This document shows positions 7,911-16,156 of a stretch of DNA of 45,220 nucleotides, piece after piece. Source of the stretch: Streptomyces xiaopingdaonensis. Lineage in GTDB: Bacteria > Actinomycetota > Actinomycetes > Streptomycetales > Streptomycetaceae. Below the pieces are notes generated by a model. The model searched no databases and was not told the DNA's origin. It worked only from the letters and a program-made list of their open reading frames with translations. How positions within the stretch are numbered: position 1 is the stretch's first letter; each line of letters opens with the position of its first letter. The DNA lies in the NCBI RefSeq assembly GCF_000262345.1, contig NZ_AJTQ01000017.1, positions 1 to 45,220 on the forward strand. Reading direction: 5' to 3'. The translations under genes were made by a program, and so were the position numbers.

Positions 7911-10900
7911 ATGGCCTCGCCGAGCAGTACGTCCGCAGCCAACACCGCCAGGGCAGACGCCCTACGTCAGGCCCTCGCCGAACGCGTGGTGGTGGCCGAC
8001 GGCGCAATGGGGACGATGATCCAGGCTCAGGACCCCAGCCTCGACGACTTCGAGCAGCTCGAGGGCTGCAACGAGATCCTCAACGTCACCCGGCCCGACA
8101 TCATCCGCTCGGTGCACGACGAGTACTTCGCGGCCGGAGTCGACTGCGTGGAGACCAACACCTTCGGCGCCAACCACGCGGCGCTGGGCGAGTACGACAT
8201 CACCGAACGGATCTTTGAACTCTCCGAGAAGGGCGTGCGGATCGCCCGCGACGCCGCCGAGGCGTTCGAGTCGGGGGACGGCCGCATGCGCTGGGTCCTC
8301 GGCTCGATGGGCCCCGGCACCAAACTGCCGACACTGGGGCACGCGCCCTACGCCACCCTCCGCGACGCCTACCAGCAGAACGCCGAGGGCATGATGGCCG
8401 GCGGCGCCGACGCGCTGCTCGTCGAGACGACCCAGGACCTTCTCCAGACGAAGGCGGCGATCATCGGCGCCCACCGGGCGATGGAGGCGGCCGGCTACCG
8501 GGTGCCGCTGCTCTGCTCCGTGACCGTCGAGACCACCGGCACGATGCTGCTCGGCTCCGAGATCGGGGCGGCGCTCACCGCGCTGGAGCCGCTCGGCATC
8601 GACATGATCGGCCTCAACTGCGCCACGGGCCCCGCCGAGATGAGCGAGCACCTGCGCTACCTCGCGCAGCACTCCACCATTCCGATCTCCTGCATGCCCA
8701 ACGCCGGCCTCCCCGAACTGGGCAAGCACGGCGCCACCTACCCGCTCACCGCGCCCGAACTCGCCGACGCGCACGAGGGGTTCGTACGGGACTACGGCCT
8801 CTCGCTCGTCGGCGGCTGCTGCGGCACGACGCCCGAGCACCTGCGCCAGCTGGTGGAGCGCGTCCGTGGCGCGGAGCAGACGCAGCGCTCCCCGCAGCCG
8901 GAGCCGGGCGCCGCCTCGCTGTACCAGACGGTCCCGTTCCGCCAGGACAGCTCGTACATGGCGATCGGTGAGCGGACCAACGCCAACGGCTCGAAGAAGT
9001 TCCGCACCGCGATGCTCGAAGGGCGGTGGGAGGACTGCGTGGAGATGGCGAAGGACCAGATCCGCGAGGGCGCCCACATGCTCGACCTCTGCGTCGACTA
9101 CGTCGGCCGGGACGGCGTCGCGGACATGGAGGAGCTCGCGGGCCGGTTCGCCACCGCCTCCACGCTGCCGCTCGTCCTCGACTCAACCGAGGTCCCGGTG
9201 ATCCGCGCCGGCCTGGAGAAGCTCGGCGGCCGCGCCGTGATCAACTCCGTCAACTACGAGGACGGCGACGGCCCCGAGTCCCGCTTCGCCAAGGTCGCGG
9301 GCCTCGCGCGGGAGCACGGTGCCGGGCTCATGGCGCTCACCATCGACGAGGAGGGCCAGGCCCGTACGGCCGAGCACAAGGTCGCCATCGCCGAGCGGCT
9401 CATCGAGGACCTCACGACCAACTGGGGCCTCAAGGAGTCGGCGATCCTCATCGACTGCCTCACCTTCACCATCTGCACGGGCCAGGAGGAGTCCCGCAAG
9501 GACGGTATCCACACGATCGAGGCGATCCGCGAACTCAAGCGCCGCCACCCCGACGTGCAGACCACCCTCGGGCTCTCCAACATCTCCTTCGGCCTCAACC
9601 CGGCCGCGCGGATCGTCCTCAACTCGGTCTTCCTCGACGAGTGCGTCAAGGCCGGACTCGACTCGGCGATCGTCCACGCCTCGAAGATCCTGCCGATCGC
9701 ACGGCTGGAGGAGGAGCAGGTCCAGGTCGCGCTCGACCTCGTCTACGACCGCCGCAGCGAGGGGTACGACCCGCTCCAGAAGCTGCTGGAGCTCTTCGAG
9801 GGCGTCGACACCAAGTCGATGAAGGCGGGCAGGGCCGAGGAACTCCTCGAACTGCCCCTGGAAGAGCGGCTCCAGCGGCGCATCATCGACGGTGAGCGCA
9901 ACGGCCTGGAGGCCGACCTCGACGAGGCGCTCCAGGAGCGCCCGGCCCTCGACATCGTCAACGACACGCTCCTCGAGGGCATGAAGGTCGTCGGCGAGCT
10001 CTTCGGCTCCGGGCAGATGCAGCTGCCGTTCGTGCTCCAGTCCGCCGAGGTGATGAAGACCGCGGTGGCCCACCTGGAGCCGCACATGGAGAAGAGCGAG
10101 GACGACGAGGGCAAGGGCACGATCGTGCTCGCCACGGTCCGCGGCGACGTCCACGACATCGGCAAGAACCTCGTGGACATCATCCTCTCCAACAACGGCT
10201 ACAACGTCGTCAACATCGGTATCAAGCAGCCGGTTTCGGCGATTCTGGAGGCGGCGGAGGAGAACCGGGCCGACGTGATCGGGATGTCGGGCCTGCTGGT
10301 GAAGTCCACGGTGATCATGAAGGAGAACCTGGAGGAACTGAACCAGCGGAAGATGGCGGCGGACTTCCCCGTCATCCTCGGTGGTGCCGCGCTCACCCGC
10401 GCCTACGTCGAGCAGGACCTCCACGAGGTCTACGAGGGCGAGGTCCGGTACGCGAAGGACGCCTTCGAGGGCCTCTCGCTCATGGACAAGCTGATGGACG
10501 TCAAGCGCGGCGTCCCCGGCGCCGAGCTGCCTGCGCTCAAGCAGCGGCGCGTGCCCAAGCGCGACCTCCAGATCGAGGAGCCCCCGCCCAACGACGGCTC
10601 CGTGCGCTCCGACGTCGCCGTGGACAACCCGGTTCCCGAGCCGCCGTTCTGGGGCAGCCGCGTCGTCAAGGGGATCGGGCTGCGGGACTACGCCGCCTGG
10701 ATCGACGAGGGCGCGCTCTTCAAGGGGCAGTGGGGCCTGAAGGAGTCCCGCAAGGGCAACGGTCCGTCCTACGAGGAGCTCGTGGAGTCCGAGGGCCGGC
10801 CGCGGCTGCGCGGCCTGCTCGACCGGCTGCACACCGAGAACATGCTGGAGGCCGCCGTCGTCTACGGGTACTACCCGTGCCACTCCAAGGGCGACGACCT

Positions 10901-11426
10901 GATCGTCCTCAACGAGGACGGCTCCGAGCGGACCCGCTTCACCTTCCCGCGGCAGCGGCGCGGTCGCCGGCTCTGCCTCGCCGACTTCTTCCGTCCGGAG
11001 GAGTCGGGGGAGACGGACGTCGTCGGCTTCCAGGTCGTGACGGTCGGCAACCGCATCGGCGAGGTCACGCAGGAACTCTTCGAGGCGAACGCCTACCGTG
11101 AGTACCTCGAACTCCACGGCCTTTCCGTGCAGTTGGCCGAGGCCCTCGCCGAGTACTTCCACGCCCGCGTCCGCAACGAGCTCGGCTTCTCCGGCCAGGA
11201 CCCGGCGCAGATGCAGGGCATGTTCGACCTCCAGTACCGGGGCGCGCGCTTCTCGCTCGGCTACGGTGCCTGCCCGAACCTGGAGGACCGCGCGAAGATC
11301 GCGGAGATGCTCCAGCCGGAGCGGATCGGCGTCGAGCTCTCCGAGGAGTTCCAGCTCCATCCCGAGCAGTCGACCGACGCCATCGTCCTGCACCATCCCG
11401 AGGCGAAGTACTTCAACGCCAGGTAA
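7911..11426 (+). CDS. metH: Cobalamin-dependent methionine synthase
   Basis: This 1171-residue enzyme transfers the methyl group of methyltetrahydrofolate to homocysteine via methylcobalamin. Domains in order: homocysteine/zinc domain (about 15-320) with zinc ligands Cys237 (LNCATGP) and Cys303-Cys304 (GGCCGTTPEH); pterin-binding domain (about 345-620, GERTNANGSKKF); cobalamin domain (about 650-890) with base-off motif DVHDIGKN, where His748 would coordinate cobalt; and the AdoMet reactivation domain (about 920-1171) with FSLGYGACPNLEDR. All four modules and key residues are present, and the length is close to the usual 1150-1230. The ATG has GGGAGC 6 nt upstream. It is divergent from gylR and followed by a strong terminator, so probably a single-gene transcript. 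Confidence 0.97.
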   Translation: MASPSSTSAANTARADALRQALAERVVVADGAMGTMIQAQDPSLDDFEQLEGCNEILNVTRPDIIRSVHDEYFAAGVDCVETNTFGANHAALGEYDITERIFELSEKGVRIARDAAEAFESGDGRMRWVLGSMGPGTKLPTLGHAPYATLRDAYQQNAEGMMAGGADALLVETTQDLLQTKAAIIGAHRAMEAAGYRVPLLCSVTVETTGTMLLGSEIGAALTALEPLGIDMIGLNCATGPAEMSEHLRYLAQHSTIPISCMPNAGLPELGKHGATYPLTAPELADAHEGFVRDYGLSLVGGCCGTTPEHLRQLVERVRGAEQTQRSPQPEPGAASLYQTVPFRQDSSYMAIGERTNANGSKKFRTAMLEGRWEDCVEMAKDQIREGAHMLDLCVDYVGRDGVADMEELAGRFATASTLPLVLDSTEVPVIRAGLEKLGGRAVINSVNYEDGDGPESRFAKVAGLAREHGAGLMALTIDEEGQARTAEHKVAIAERLIEDLTTNWGLKESAILIDCLTFTICTGQEESRKDGIHTIEAIRELKRRHPDVQTTLGLSNISFGLNPAARIVLNSVFLDECVKAGLDSAIVHASKILPIARLEEEQVQVALDLVYDRRSEGYDPLQKLLELFEGVDTKSMKAGRAEELLELPLEERLQRRIIDGERNGLEADLDEALQERPALDIVNDTLLEGMKVVGELFGSGQMQLPFVLQSAEVMKTAVAHLEPHMEKSEDDEGKGTIVLATVRGDVHDIGKNLVDIILSNNGYNVVNIGIKQPVSAILEAAEENRADVIGMSGLLVKSTVIMKENLEELNQRKMAADFPVILGGAALTRAYVEQDLHEVYEGEVRYAKDAFEGLSLMDKLMDVKRGVPGAELPALKQRRVPKRDLQIEEPPPNDGSVRSDVAVDNPVPEPPFWGSRVVKGIGLRDYAAWIDEGALFKGQWGLKESRKGNGPSYEELVESEGRPRLRGLLDRLHTENMLEAAVVYGYYPCHSKGDDLIVLNEDGSERTRFTFPRQRRGRRLCLADFFRPEESGETDVVGFQVVTVGNRIGEVTQELFEANAYREYLELHGLSVQLAEALAEYFHARVRNELGFSGQDPAQMQGMFDLQYRGARFSLGYGACPNLEDRAKIAEMLQPERIGVELSEEFQLHPEQSTDAIVLHHPEAKYFNAR

Positions 11427-11458
11427 GCGCAGGACGTAGACTGATCGATCCGACAACA

Positions 11459-11495
11459 GGCCGGCCGCCCTCGCCGCACAGCGGGGCGGCCGGCC
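11459..11495 (+). terminator. Terminator after metH
   Basis: GGCCGGCCGCCC (11459-11470) pairs perfectly with GGGCGGCCGGCC (11484-11495) over a 13-nt loop and is followed by TTCTC. The 12-bp GC stem starts 33 bp after the metH stop codon and ends just before the ribosome site of the next gene. Confidence 0.8.
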
Positions 11496-11522
11496 TTCTC
11501 GCCCCGTGGGAGGTGCATGCGG

Positions 11523-12236
11523 ATGTCCAGTTCCGTCTCGGCGCTCGGCACCCTTCTGGAGGAGGGGCCGGGTCTACAGGCCGTCCTGCTCGACATGGAC
11601 GGCACCCTGGTGGACACCGAGGGTTGCTGGTGGCAGGCCGAGCGGGAGGTCTTCGCCGAGCTGGGGCACTCGCTGCGGGAGGAGTGGCGGCAGGTGGTCG
11701 TCGGCGGGCCCATGGCGCGCAGCGCCGGCTTCCTCATCGAGGCGACCAAGGCAGACATCGGCCTGGAGGAGGTGAGCAGGCTCCTCAACGCCCGGTTCGT
11801 CGAGTGCGTCGCACGGATGGGTCAAAGCGTGCCGCTGATGCCGGGCGCTGGCCGGCTGCTCGCCGAGCTGGCCGAGCACGGGCTGCCCGCCGCGCTCGTC
11901 TCCGCCTCGCACCGCCACGTCGTCGACCACATGCTCGGCTCGCTCGGGAACGCCAACTTCGCCTGCACGGTGGCCGGTGACGAGCTGGTGCGCACCAAGC
12001 CGCACCCCGACCCGTACCTGACGGCCGCCGAGCAGCTCGGCGTCGACCCGCGCAGGTGCGCGGTGCTCGAGGACACCGCGACGGGGGTCGCGTCGGCGGA
12101 GGCGGCCGGTTGCCGGGTCGTCGCCGTGCCGTCGGTCGCGCCGATCGAACCGGCGCCCGGGCGGACGATCGTCCGATCGCTCGAAGAAGTCGATCTCGCA
12201 TTTCTGCGCTCTCTGAGAGCGGTCGCGCACTGAGCG
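11523..12236 (+). CDS. HAD-superfamily phosphatase (subfamily IA, beta-phosphoglucomutase-like)
   Basis: About 237 residues with all four HAD motifs: I, LLDMDGTLVD with nucleophile Asp24 and acid/base Asp26; II, VSASHR; III, Lys of TKPHPDPYL; IV, LEDTATGVASAEAAG. A helical cap of the small-phosphosugar type lies between motifs I and II (PMARSAGFLIE, VPLMPGAGRLLAEL). It probably dephosphorylates or isomerises a small cytosolic phosphate ester; the substrate is unknown. GGGAGG at 11508-11513 is 9 nt before ATG 11523 but only 3 nt before ATG 11517, so the later ATG is preferred, though the first is possible. It is separated from metH by a terminator. Confidence 0.88.
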
Positions 12237-12631
12237 TAGGGAACGCCACGTGCCCTTCCCGCGGGGGAATAGCGGGGAAACCCAATGCGCCGGAGTGCTC
12301 ATTTTCGGTGACTGTGGGGCCGTCAATTCCCGGCGTGCGCAGGTGAGTTGATCGTGTGATGTTCGTCACGGGAAGCGGTGTCGACAGGGGGCCGCGGACC
12401 TGCTCCGCGGCCCTTCGTGCGCTTCGGGCGGCTGTCCATGTGTCCGCATTGGTTCACCGAAGGTGCGGTACGTTCCCTTGTCCGTATAGCGGATGGTGGC
12501 GCGGCGATATCGGTGCGTGAAACCGCTCTGCGCCTTCCACTTCAAGGGGGGTCCGAGCGAACTACTAATGTCTGTTGCCCGGCCATTCCATTCCTGCACA
12601 ACTCGCGGCCGGACGAGGGAGATCGTCGACC
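12237..12631. other. Intergenic region (395 bp) with terminator and promoter of the solute-binding protein gene
   Basis: It holds the hairpin at 12389-12413. Further right, TAATGT (12566-12571) and TATAGC (about 12486) could be -10 boxes, but neither has a convincing -35. The ribosome site GAGGGAGA (about 12615-12622) precedes ATG 12632. No supported gene. Confidence 0.45.
12389..12413 (+). terminator. Hairpin terminator between the HAD gene and the solute-binding protein gene
   Basis: GGGCCGCGG (12389-12397) pairs perfectly with CCGCGGCCC (12405-12413) around a 7-nt loop, followed by TTCG. It lies about 150 bp after the HAD stop. Confidence 0.6.
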
Positions 12632-14227
12632 ATGAACCGTAAAACCGTGGTGCTGCCCGTGCTGGCCGGGTTGCTCGCGCCTCTGCTCGCCGCCTGTGGG
12701 GACGGGTCGGGAAGCGGCGGGGATGACACCGTCGTCGTGGGCACCACCGACGAGTTCGCCGTCAGCAAGGACAACCCGGCGCCGTTCGACCCGGCCGCTT
12801 CGTACGACATCGCCGGGTGGAACATCATGCGCAGCACCTTCCAGACCCTGGTGCGCATACCCCGCTCCGGCACCGAGCCCGAGGCCGACGCGGCCGAGAA
12901 GTGCGGTTTCACCGACTCGCACAACGAGCAGTACCGCTGCACGCTCAAGGACGGTCAGCACTTCTCCAACGGCAATCAACTCGACGCCGAGGATGTCGAG
13001 TTCTCCATGCGGCGGCAGCTCTCCATCAACTACGTCAACGGCCCCGCATCGCTCTTCTCCAACGTCGACAAGGTGGAGGCGGTCGACGAGAAGCAGGTCG
13101 TCTTCCACCTCAAGAAGCCGGACGCGACCTTCCCGCTGAAGCTCACCACCCCGGCGGCCGCGATCGTCGACAGCGAGACGTACCCGAAGGACGGCTTCGT
13201 CGACGGCTTCTCCGTGACCGGCTCGGGCCCGTACGTCGTCGACTCCTTCGAGCCCTCGGAAGGCAAGGCCGTCCTCAGCAGGAACCCCGACTACGACGGC
13301 GGGCTGAACGTCCGGAACAAGGGCATCGAGCTCCGCTTCTTCAAGAGCGCGAAGAGCATGGAGCAGGCGCTCACCGCCGGCGACATCGACGTCATGAACC
13401 GGACCATCTCGCCGAGCCAGGTGGATCGGCTCGGCACGGCGAAGGACGAGGGCGTCCAACTCGTCGAGCAGCCGGGCCAGGAGATCCGCTACCTCGTCTT
13501 CGACACCGACGACCGCACCGCGGGCCGCAAGGCCGTACGCCGGGCCGTGGCGCAGGTGGTGGACCGTCAGAAGCTCGTGCGCGACGCCTACTCGCGTACC
13601 TCCGAGCCGCTCTACTCACCCGTGCCCAGCGGTCTGCCCGGTCACAACAACGCGTTCTTCAACGAGTACGGCAGGCCCAGCCCCGCCGCCGCCCGCGCCA
13701 CGCTGGAGAAGGCGGGCATCGACACCCCGGTGAAGTTGCAACTCGCCTACACCACCGACCACTACGGCGAAGCGACGGCCGAGGAGTTCAAGATCCTCAA
13801 GAAGCAGCTCAACGACACCGGGCTCTTCGAGGTGACGACCACGGGCACCAAGTGGAAGAATTTCCAGCCGGCCGCGCTGAAGGGCAAGTACCAGGTCTTC
13901 GGTTACGGCTGGTTCCCCGACTTTCCCGACGCCGACAACTACCTGGCGCCCTTCATGGAGGAGAACAACCACCTCAACTCGTCGTACATCAACCGGGAGA
14001 TCCGCGACAAGCTCATCCCCCAGAGCCGCCGCCAGACCGAACGCGCCAACGCGTCGCAGCAGTTCGGCCGCGCTCAGGACCTCGTCGCGGAGGACGTGCC
14101 GATCCTCCCGCTCTGGCAGGGCAAGCAGTACGTCGCCGCGCGCGACGACATCACCGGCGTCGAGTGGGCGCTCAACGCCTCGTCGCTCAACCAGTTCTGG
14201 GAGCTGGGCCGCGGCGTCTCCGACTGA
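12632..14227 (+). CDS. Extracellular solute-binding lipoprotein, family 5 (oligopeptide/dipeptide type)
   Basis: This 531-residue protein has a lipoprotein signal: charged MNRK, a hydrophobic stretch and the lipobox LLAAC with Cys22 as lipid anchor. The mature part follows the SBP_bac_5 fold: FDPAASYDIAGWNIMRSTFQTLVRI near the N-terminus, CTLKDGQHFSNGNQLDAEDVEFSMRR, GSGPYVVDSFEPSEG, and VRRAVAQVVDRQKLVRDAY. Such proteins capture peptides or other solutes outside the membrane and hand them to an ABC permease. ATG 12632 was chosen because it gives the signal peptide and has GAGGGAGA about 9 nt upstream; an in-frame ATG at 12575 would bury the signal. No permease or ATPase genes adjoin it, so its transporter must be elsewhere. 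Confidence 0.9.
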   Translation: MNRKTVVLPVLAGLLAPLLAACGDGSGSGGDDTVVVGTTDEFAVSKDNPAPFDPAASYDIAGWNIMRSTFQTLVRIPRSGTEPEADAAEKCGFTDSHNEQYRCTLKDGQHFSNGNQLDAEDVEFSMRRQLSINYVNGPASLFSNVDKVEAVDEKQVVFHLKKPDATFPLKLTTPAAAIVDSETYPKDGFVDGFSVTGSGPYVVDSFEPSEGKAVLSRNPDYDGGLNVRNKGIELRFFKSAKSMEQALTAGDIDVMNRTISPSQVDRLGTAKDEGVQLVEQPGQEIRYLVFDTDDRTAGRKAVRRAVAQVVDRQKLVRDAYSRTSEPLYSPVPSGLPGHNNAFFNEYGRPSPAAARATLEKAGIDTPVKLQLAYTTDHYGEATAEEFKILKKQLNDTGLFEVTTTGTKWKNFQPAALKGKYQVFGYGWFPDFPDADNYLAPFMEENNHLNSSYINREIRDKLIPQSRRQTERANASQQFGRAQDLVAEDVPILPLWQGKQYVAARDDITGVEWALNASSLNQFWELGRGVSD

Positions 14228-14241
14228 CGGACCCTCCCTCG

Positions 14242-14285
14242 ACGGGCTCTCGTCCCTGGCGCGCCGCGCCGGGGCGGGAGCCCGT
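14242..14285. terminator. Bidirectional terminator between convergent genes
   Basis: ACGGGCTC (14242-14249) pairs with GAGCCCGT (14278-14285); a GC-rich self-complementary GGCGCGCCGCGCC lies in the loop, and TTCCTT follows. It sits between the convergent solute-binding protein and response regulator genes. Confidence 0.65.
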
Positions 14286-14300
14286 TCCTTCGTTCGGGCG

Positions 14301-14972
14301 TCAGGCGGCGCCCGGGCGCACGAGCCCGCTCTCGTAGGCGTAGACCGCCGCCTGTACGCGGTCGCGGAGGCCGAGCTTGGTGAGCACGTGCCCGACGTGC
14401 GTCTTGACGGTCGTCTCGCTGACGAAGAGGTCCGCGGCGATCTCCGCGTTCGACAGGCCGCGTGCGACGAGCTTCAGCACCTCCACCTCGCGCTCGGTGA
14501 GCTGGTCGAGGCTGTCGGGGACGGGCTCCTCGCCGGAAGGCAGCTTCTCCGCGTACTTGTCGAGCAGGCGGCGGGTGATGCTCGGCGCCAGCATCGCCTC
14601 GCCCGCGGCCACGACCCGGAGCGCCTGGACGAGTTCGTCGGCCGGGGCGTCCTTGAGCAGGAAGCCGCTCGCCCCGGCGCGCAGCGCCTCGACCACGTAC
14701 TCGTCGAGGTCGAAGGTGGTGAGCACGAGCACCTTCGCCGGCCCGTCCTTCTCGGGGCCCGTGATGCGCCGTGTCGCCTCGACGCCGTCCATCCGCGGCA
14801 TCCGGATGTCCATCAGCACCACGTCGGGCTGGAGGGCGCGCACCTGATCGAGCGCCTGCTGACCGTCGCCGGCCTCGCCCACCACCGCCACGTCCTGCTC
14901 GGCCTCCAGGATCATCCGGAAGCCGGTACGCAGCAGCGGCTGGTCGTCCACGAGCAGTACGCGGATTGCCAC
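14301..14972 (-). CDS. NarL/LuxR-type response regulator without adjacent sensor kinase
   Basis: This 223-residue two-domain regulator has a receiver domain (1-120) with acidic pocket Asp9-Asp10, phosphoacceptor Asp55 in VVLMDIRMPRMDG, and switch Thr/Lys in VLVLTTFDLDEYV and GFLLKDAP. A LuxR-type helix-turn-helix (about 150-215, LTEREVEVLKLVARGLSNAEIAADLFVSETTVKTHV) follows. I chose GTG 14972, giving VAIRVLLVDDQ, because GGAGGAG lies 5 nt upstream; the longer frame adds 16 non-conserved residues. NarL-type regulators are usually beside a histidine kinase, but the upstream neighbour here is a RecB-like nuclease. The partner, signal and targets are unknown. Confidence 0.92.
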   Translation of the reverse strand: MAIRVLLVDDQPLLRTGFRMILEAEQDVAVVGEAGDGQQALDQVRALQPDVVLMDIRMPRMDGVEATRRITGPEKDGPAKVLVLTTFDLDEYVVEALRAGASGFLLKDAPADELVQALRVVAAGEAMLAPSITRRLLDKYAEKLPSGEEPVPDSLDQLTEREVEVLKLVARGLSNAEIAADLFVSETTVKTHVGHVLTKLGLRDRVQAAVYAYESGLVRPGAA

Positions 14973-15069
14973 GGGATCTCCTCCAAGGGGGCGGCAGGCG
15001 GCGGGCGTTCCCATTCTCACCCAACCCGCGGTGCGTACACCGCCGGGCTCCCGGGCAGCGGTCGAACGC

Positions 15070-16005
15070 TCAGGCCGATTCCTCGGCCTCGCGGGGCAGG
15101 GGGAGGCGGGGCTGGATCGTCAACGGGTACTCGGGCGGGATGCCGCCGAACTCGGGGCAGCGGGAGCGGTGGTCGCACCAGTTGCAGAGCTTGCTGGGTC
15201 TCGGGCGCCAGTCACCGGTCTCGGTGGCGCGGGTGATCGCGTCCCACAGTGCGTGGAGCTTGCGCTCGACGGCGAGGAGCTCGGACTCCTCGGGATCCCA
15301 GGTGAGGACGTCCCCGCTGCCGAGGAAGACGAGTTGCAGGCGCCGGGGGACGACTCCGCGGAGGCGCCAGAGCACGAGCGCGTAGAACTTCATCTGAAAG
15401 AGCGGTCCTTCGGCGTACTCCGGACGGGGAGCCTTGCCCGTCTTGTAGTCGACGACGCGGACTTCGCCGGTGGGGGCGACGTCGACCCGGTCGATCACGC
15501 CCCGCAGGCGCAGCCCCGAGGAGAGCGTCGTCTGCACGAAGAGCTCGCGTTCGGCGGGCTCCAGGCGGGTCGGGTCCTCCAGTTCGAACCAGCGCTCGAC
15601 GAGTGCCTCGACCTCCGCGAGCCACTCGGCGAGCTGCGCGGCGTCGAGCGCGGGGCTCTGCGCGTCCTCCGGCTCCGGCGGCCCGGCGGGCGGTTCGGGC
15701 GCGAACAACCGGGCGAGCTCGGGCCGTTTGGCGAGCAGCTTCTCCCACTCCGGTCCGACCATCGACCGTGCCCGCTCGATGCTGCGCTCAGCCGCCGGCG
15801 CGTCGAAGAGGCGTTCCAGGACCGAATGGACGACGGTGCCGCGGGTGGCCGCGGCGGACGGCTCCTCGGGCAGTTTGTCGATCACCCGGAAGCGGTAGAG
15901 CAGCGGGCACTGCATGAAGTCACCGGCGCGAGAAGGGGAAAGGCCGTTCGGCGGGGCCGGACGGCGGGCGTCCGCGGGGGAGGGGGAGGAGGCACCGGTG
16001 TTCAT
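15070..16005 (-). CDS. Stand-alone RecB-family nuclease with Fe-S cluster motif
   Basis: This 311-residue protein resembles the nuclease domain of RecB/AddB and Cas4. It shows the PD-(D/E)XK series GTVVHSVLERLF, GVIDRVD, VVDYKTGK and QMKFYAL. Four cysteines, one early (Cys33 in QCPLLYRF) and three late (Cys274, Cys277, Cys283 in CNWCDHRSRC), match the iron-sulfur staple typical of AddB and Cas4 nucleases. It lacks a helicase domain. It probably cuts DNA in repair or recombination. ATG 16005 (MNTGAS) is preferred over an upstream TTG. On the minus strand TAGGGT (16014-16019) lies just before the start, so the mRNA may have almost no leader. It is divergent from the site-2 protease gene. Confidence 0.88.
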   Translation of the reverse strand: MNTGASSPSPADARRPAPPNGLSPSRAGDFMQCPLLYRFRVIDKLPEEPSAAATRGTVVHSVLERLFDAPAAERSIERARSMVGPEWEKLLAKRPELARLFAPEPPAGPPEPEDAQSPALDAAQLAEWLAEVEALVERWFELEDPTRLEPAERELFVQTTLSSGLRLRGVIDRVDVAPTGEVRVVDYKTGKAPRPEYAEGPLFQMKFYALVLWRLRGVVPRRLQLVFLGSGDVLTWDPEESELLAVERKLHALWDAITRATETGDWRPRPSKLCNWCDHRSRCPEFGGIPPEYPLTIQPRLPLPREAEESA

Positions 16006-16156
16006 GGGCAACGACCCTAAGCCCCGTCACCGACACCGGGCACATACCATCGTCCTCGGACGGCAGCAGCGCTCACCCTGCATGATCACCACACCTCCAC
16101 CGCGTGCGACCGTGCAGGCGGGCGGGGGACACCAGGCAAGCGGCAGAGGGGAACCC

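Noticed and set aside
9183..11456. Minus-strand frame of 757 residues opposite metH
   Set aside because: Shadow of metH; low-complexity VEDLL-type sequence without motifs.
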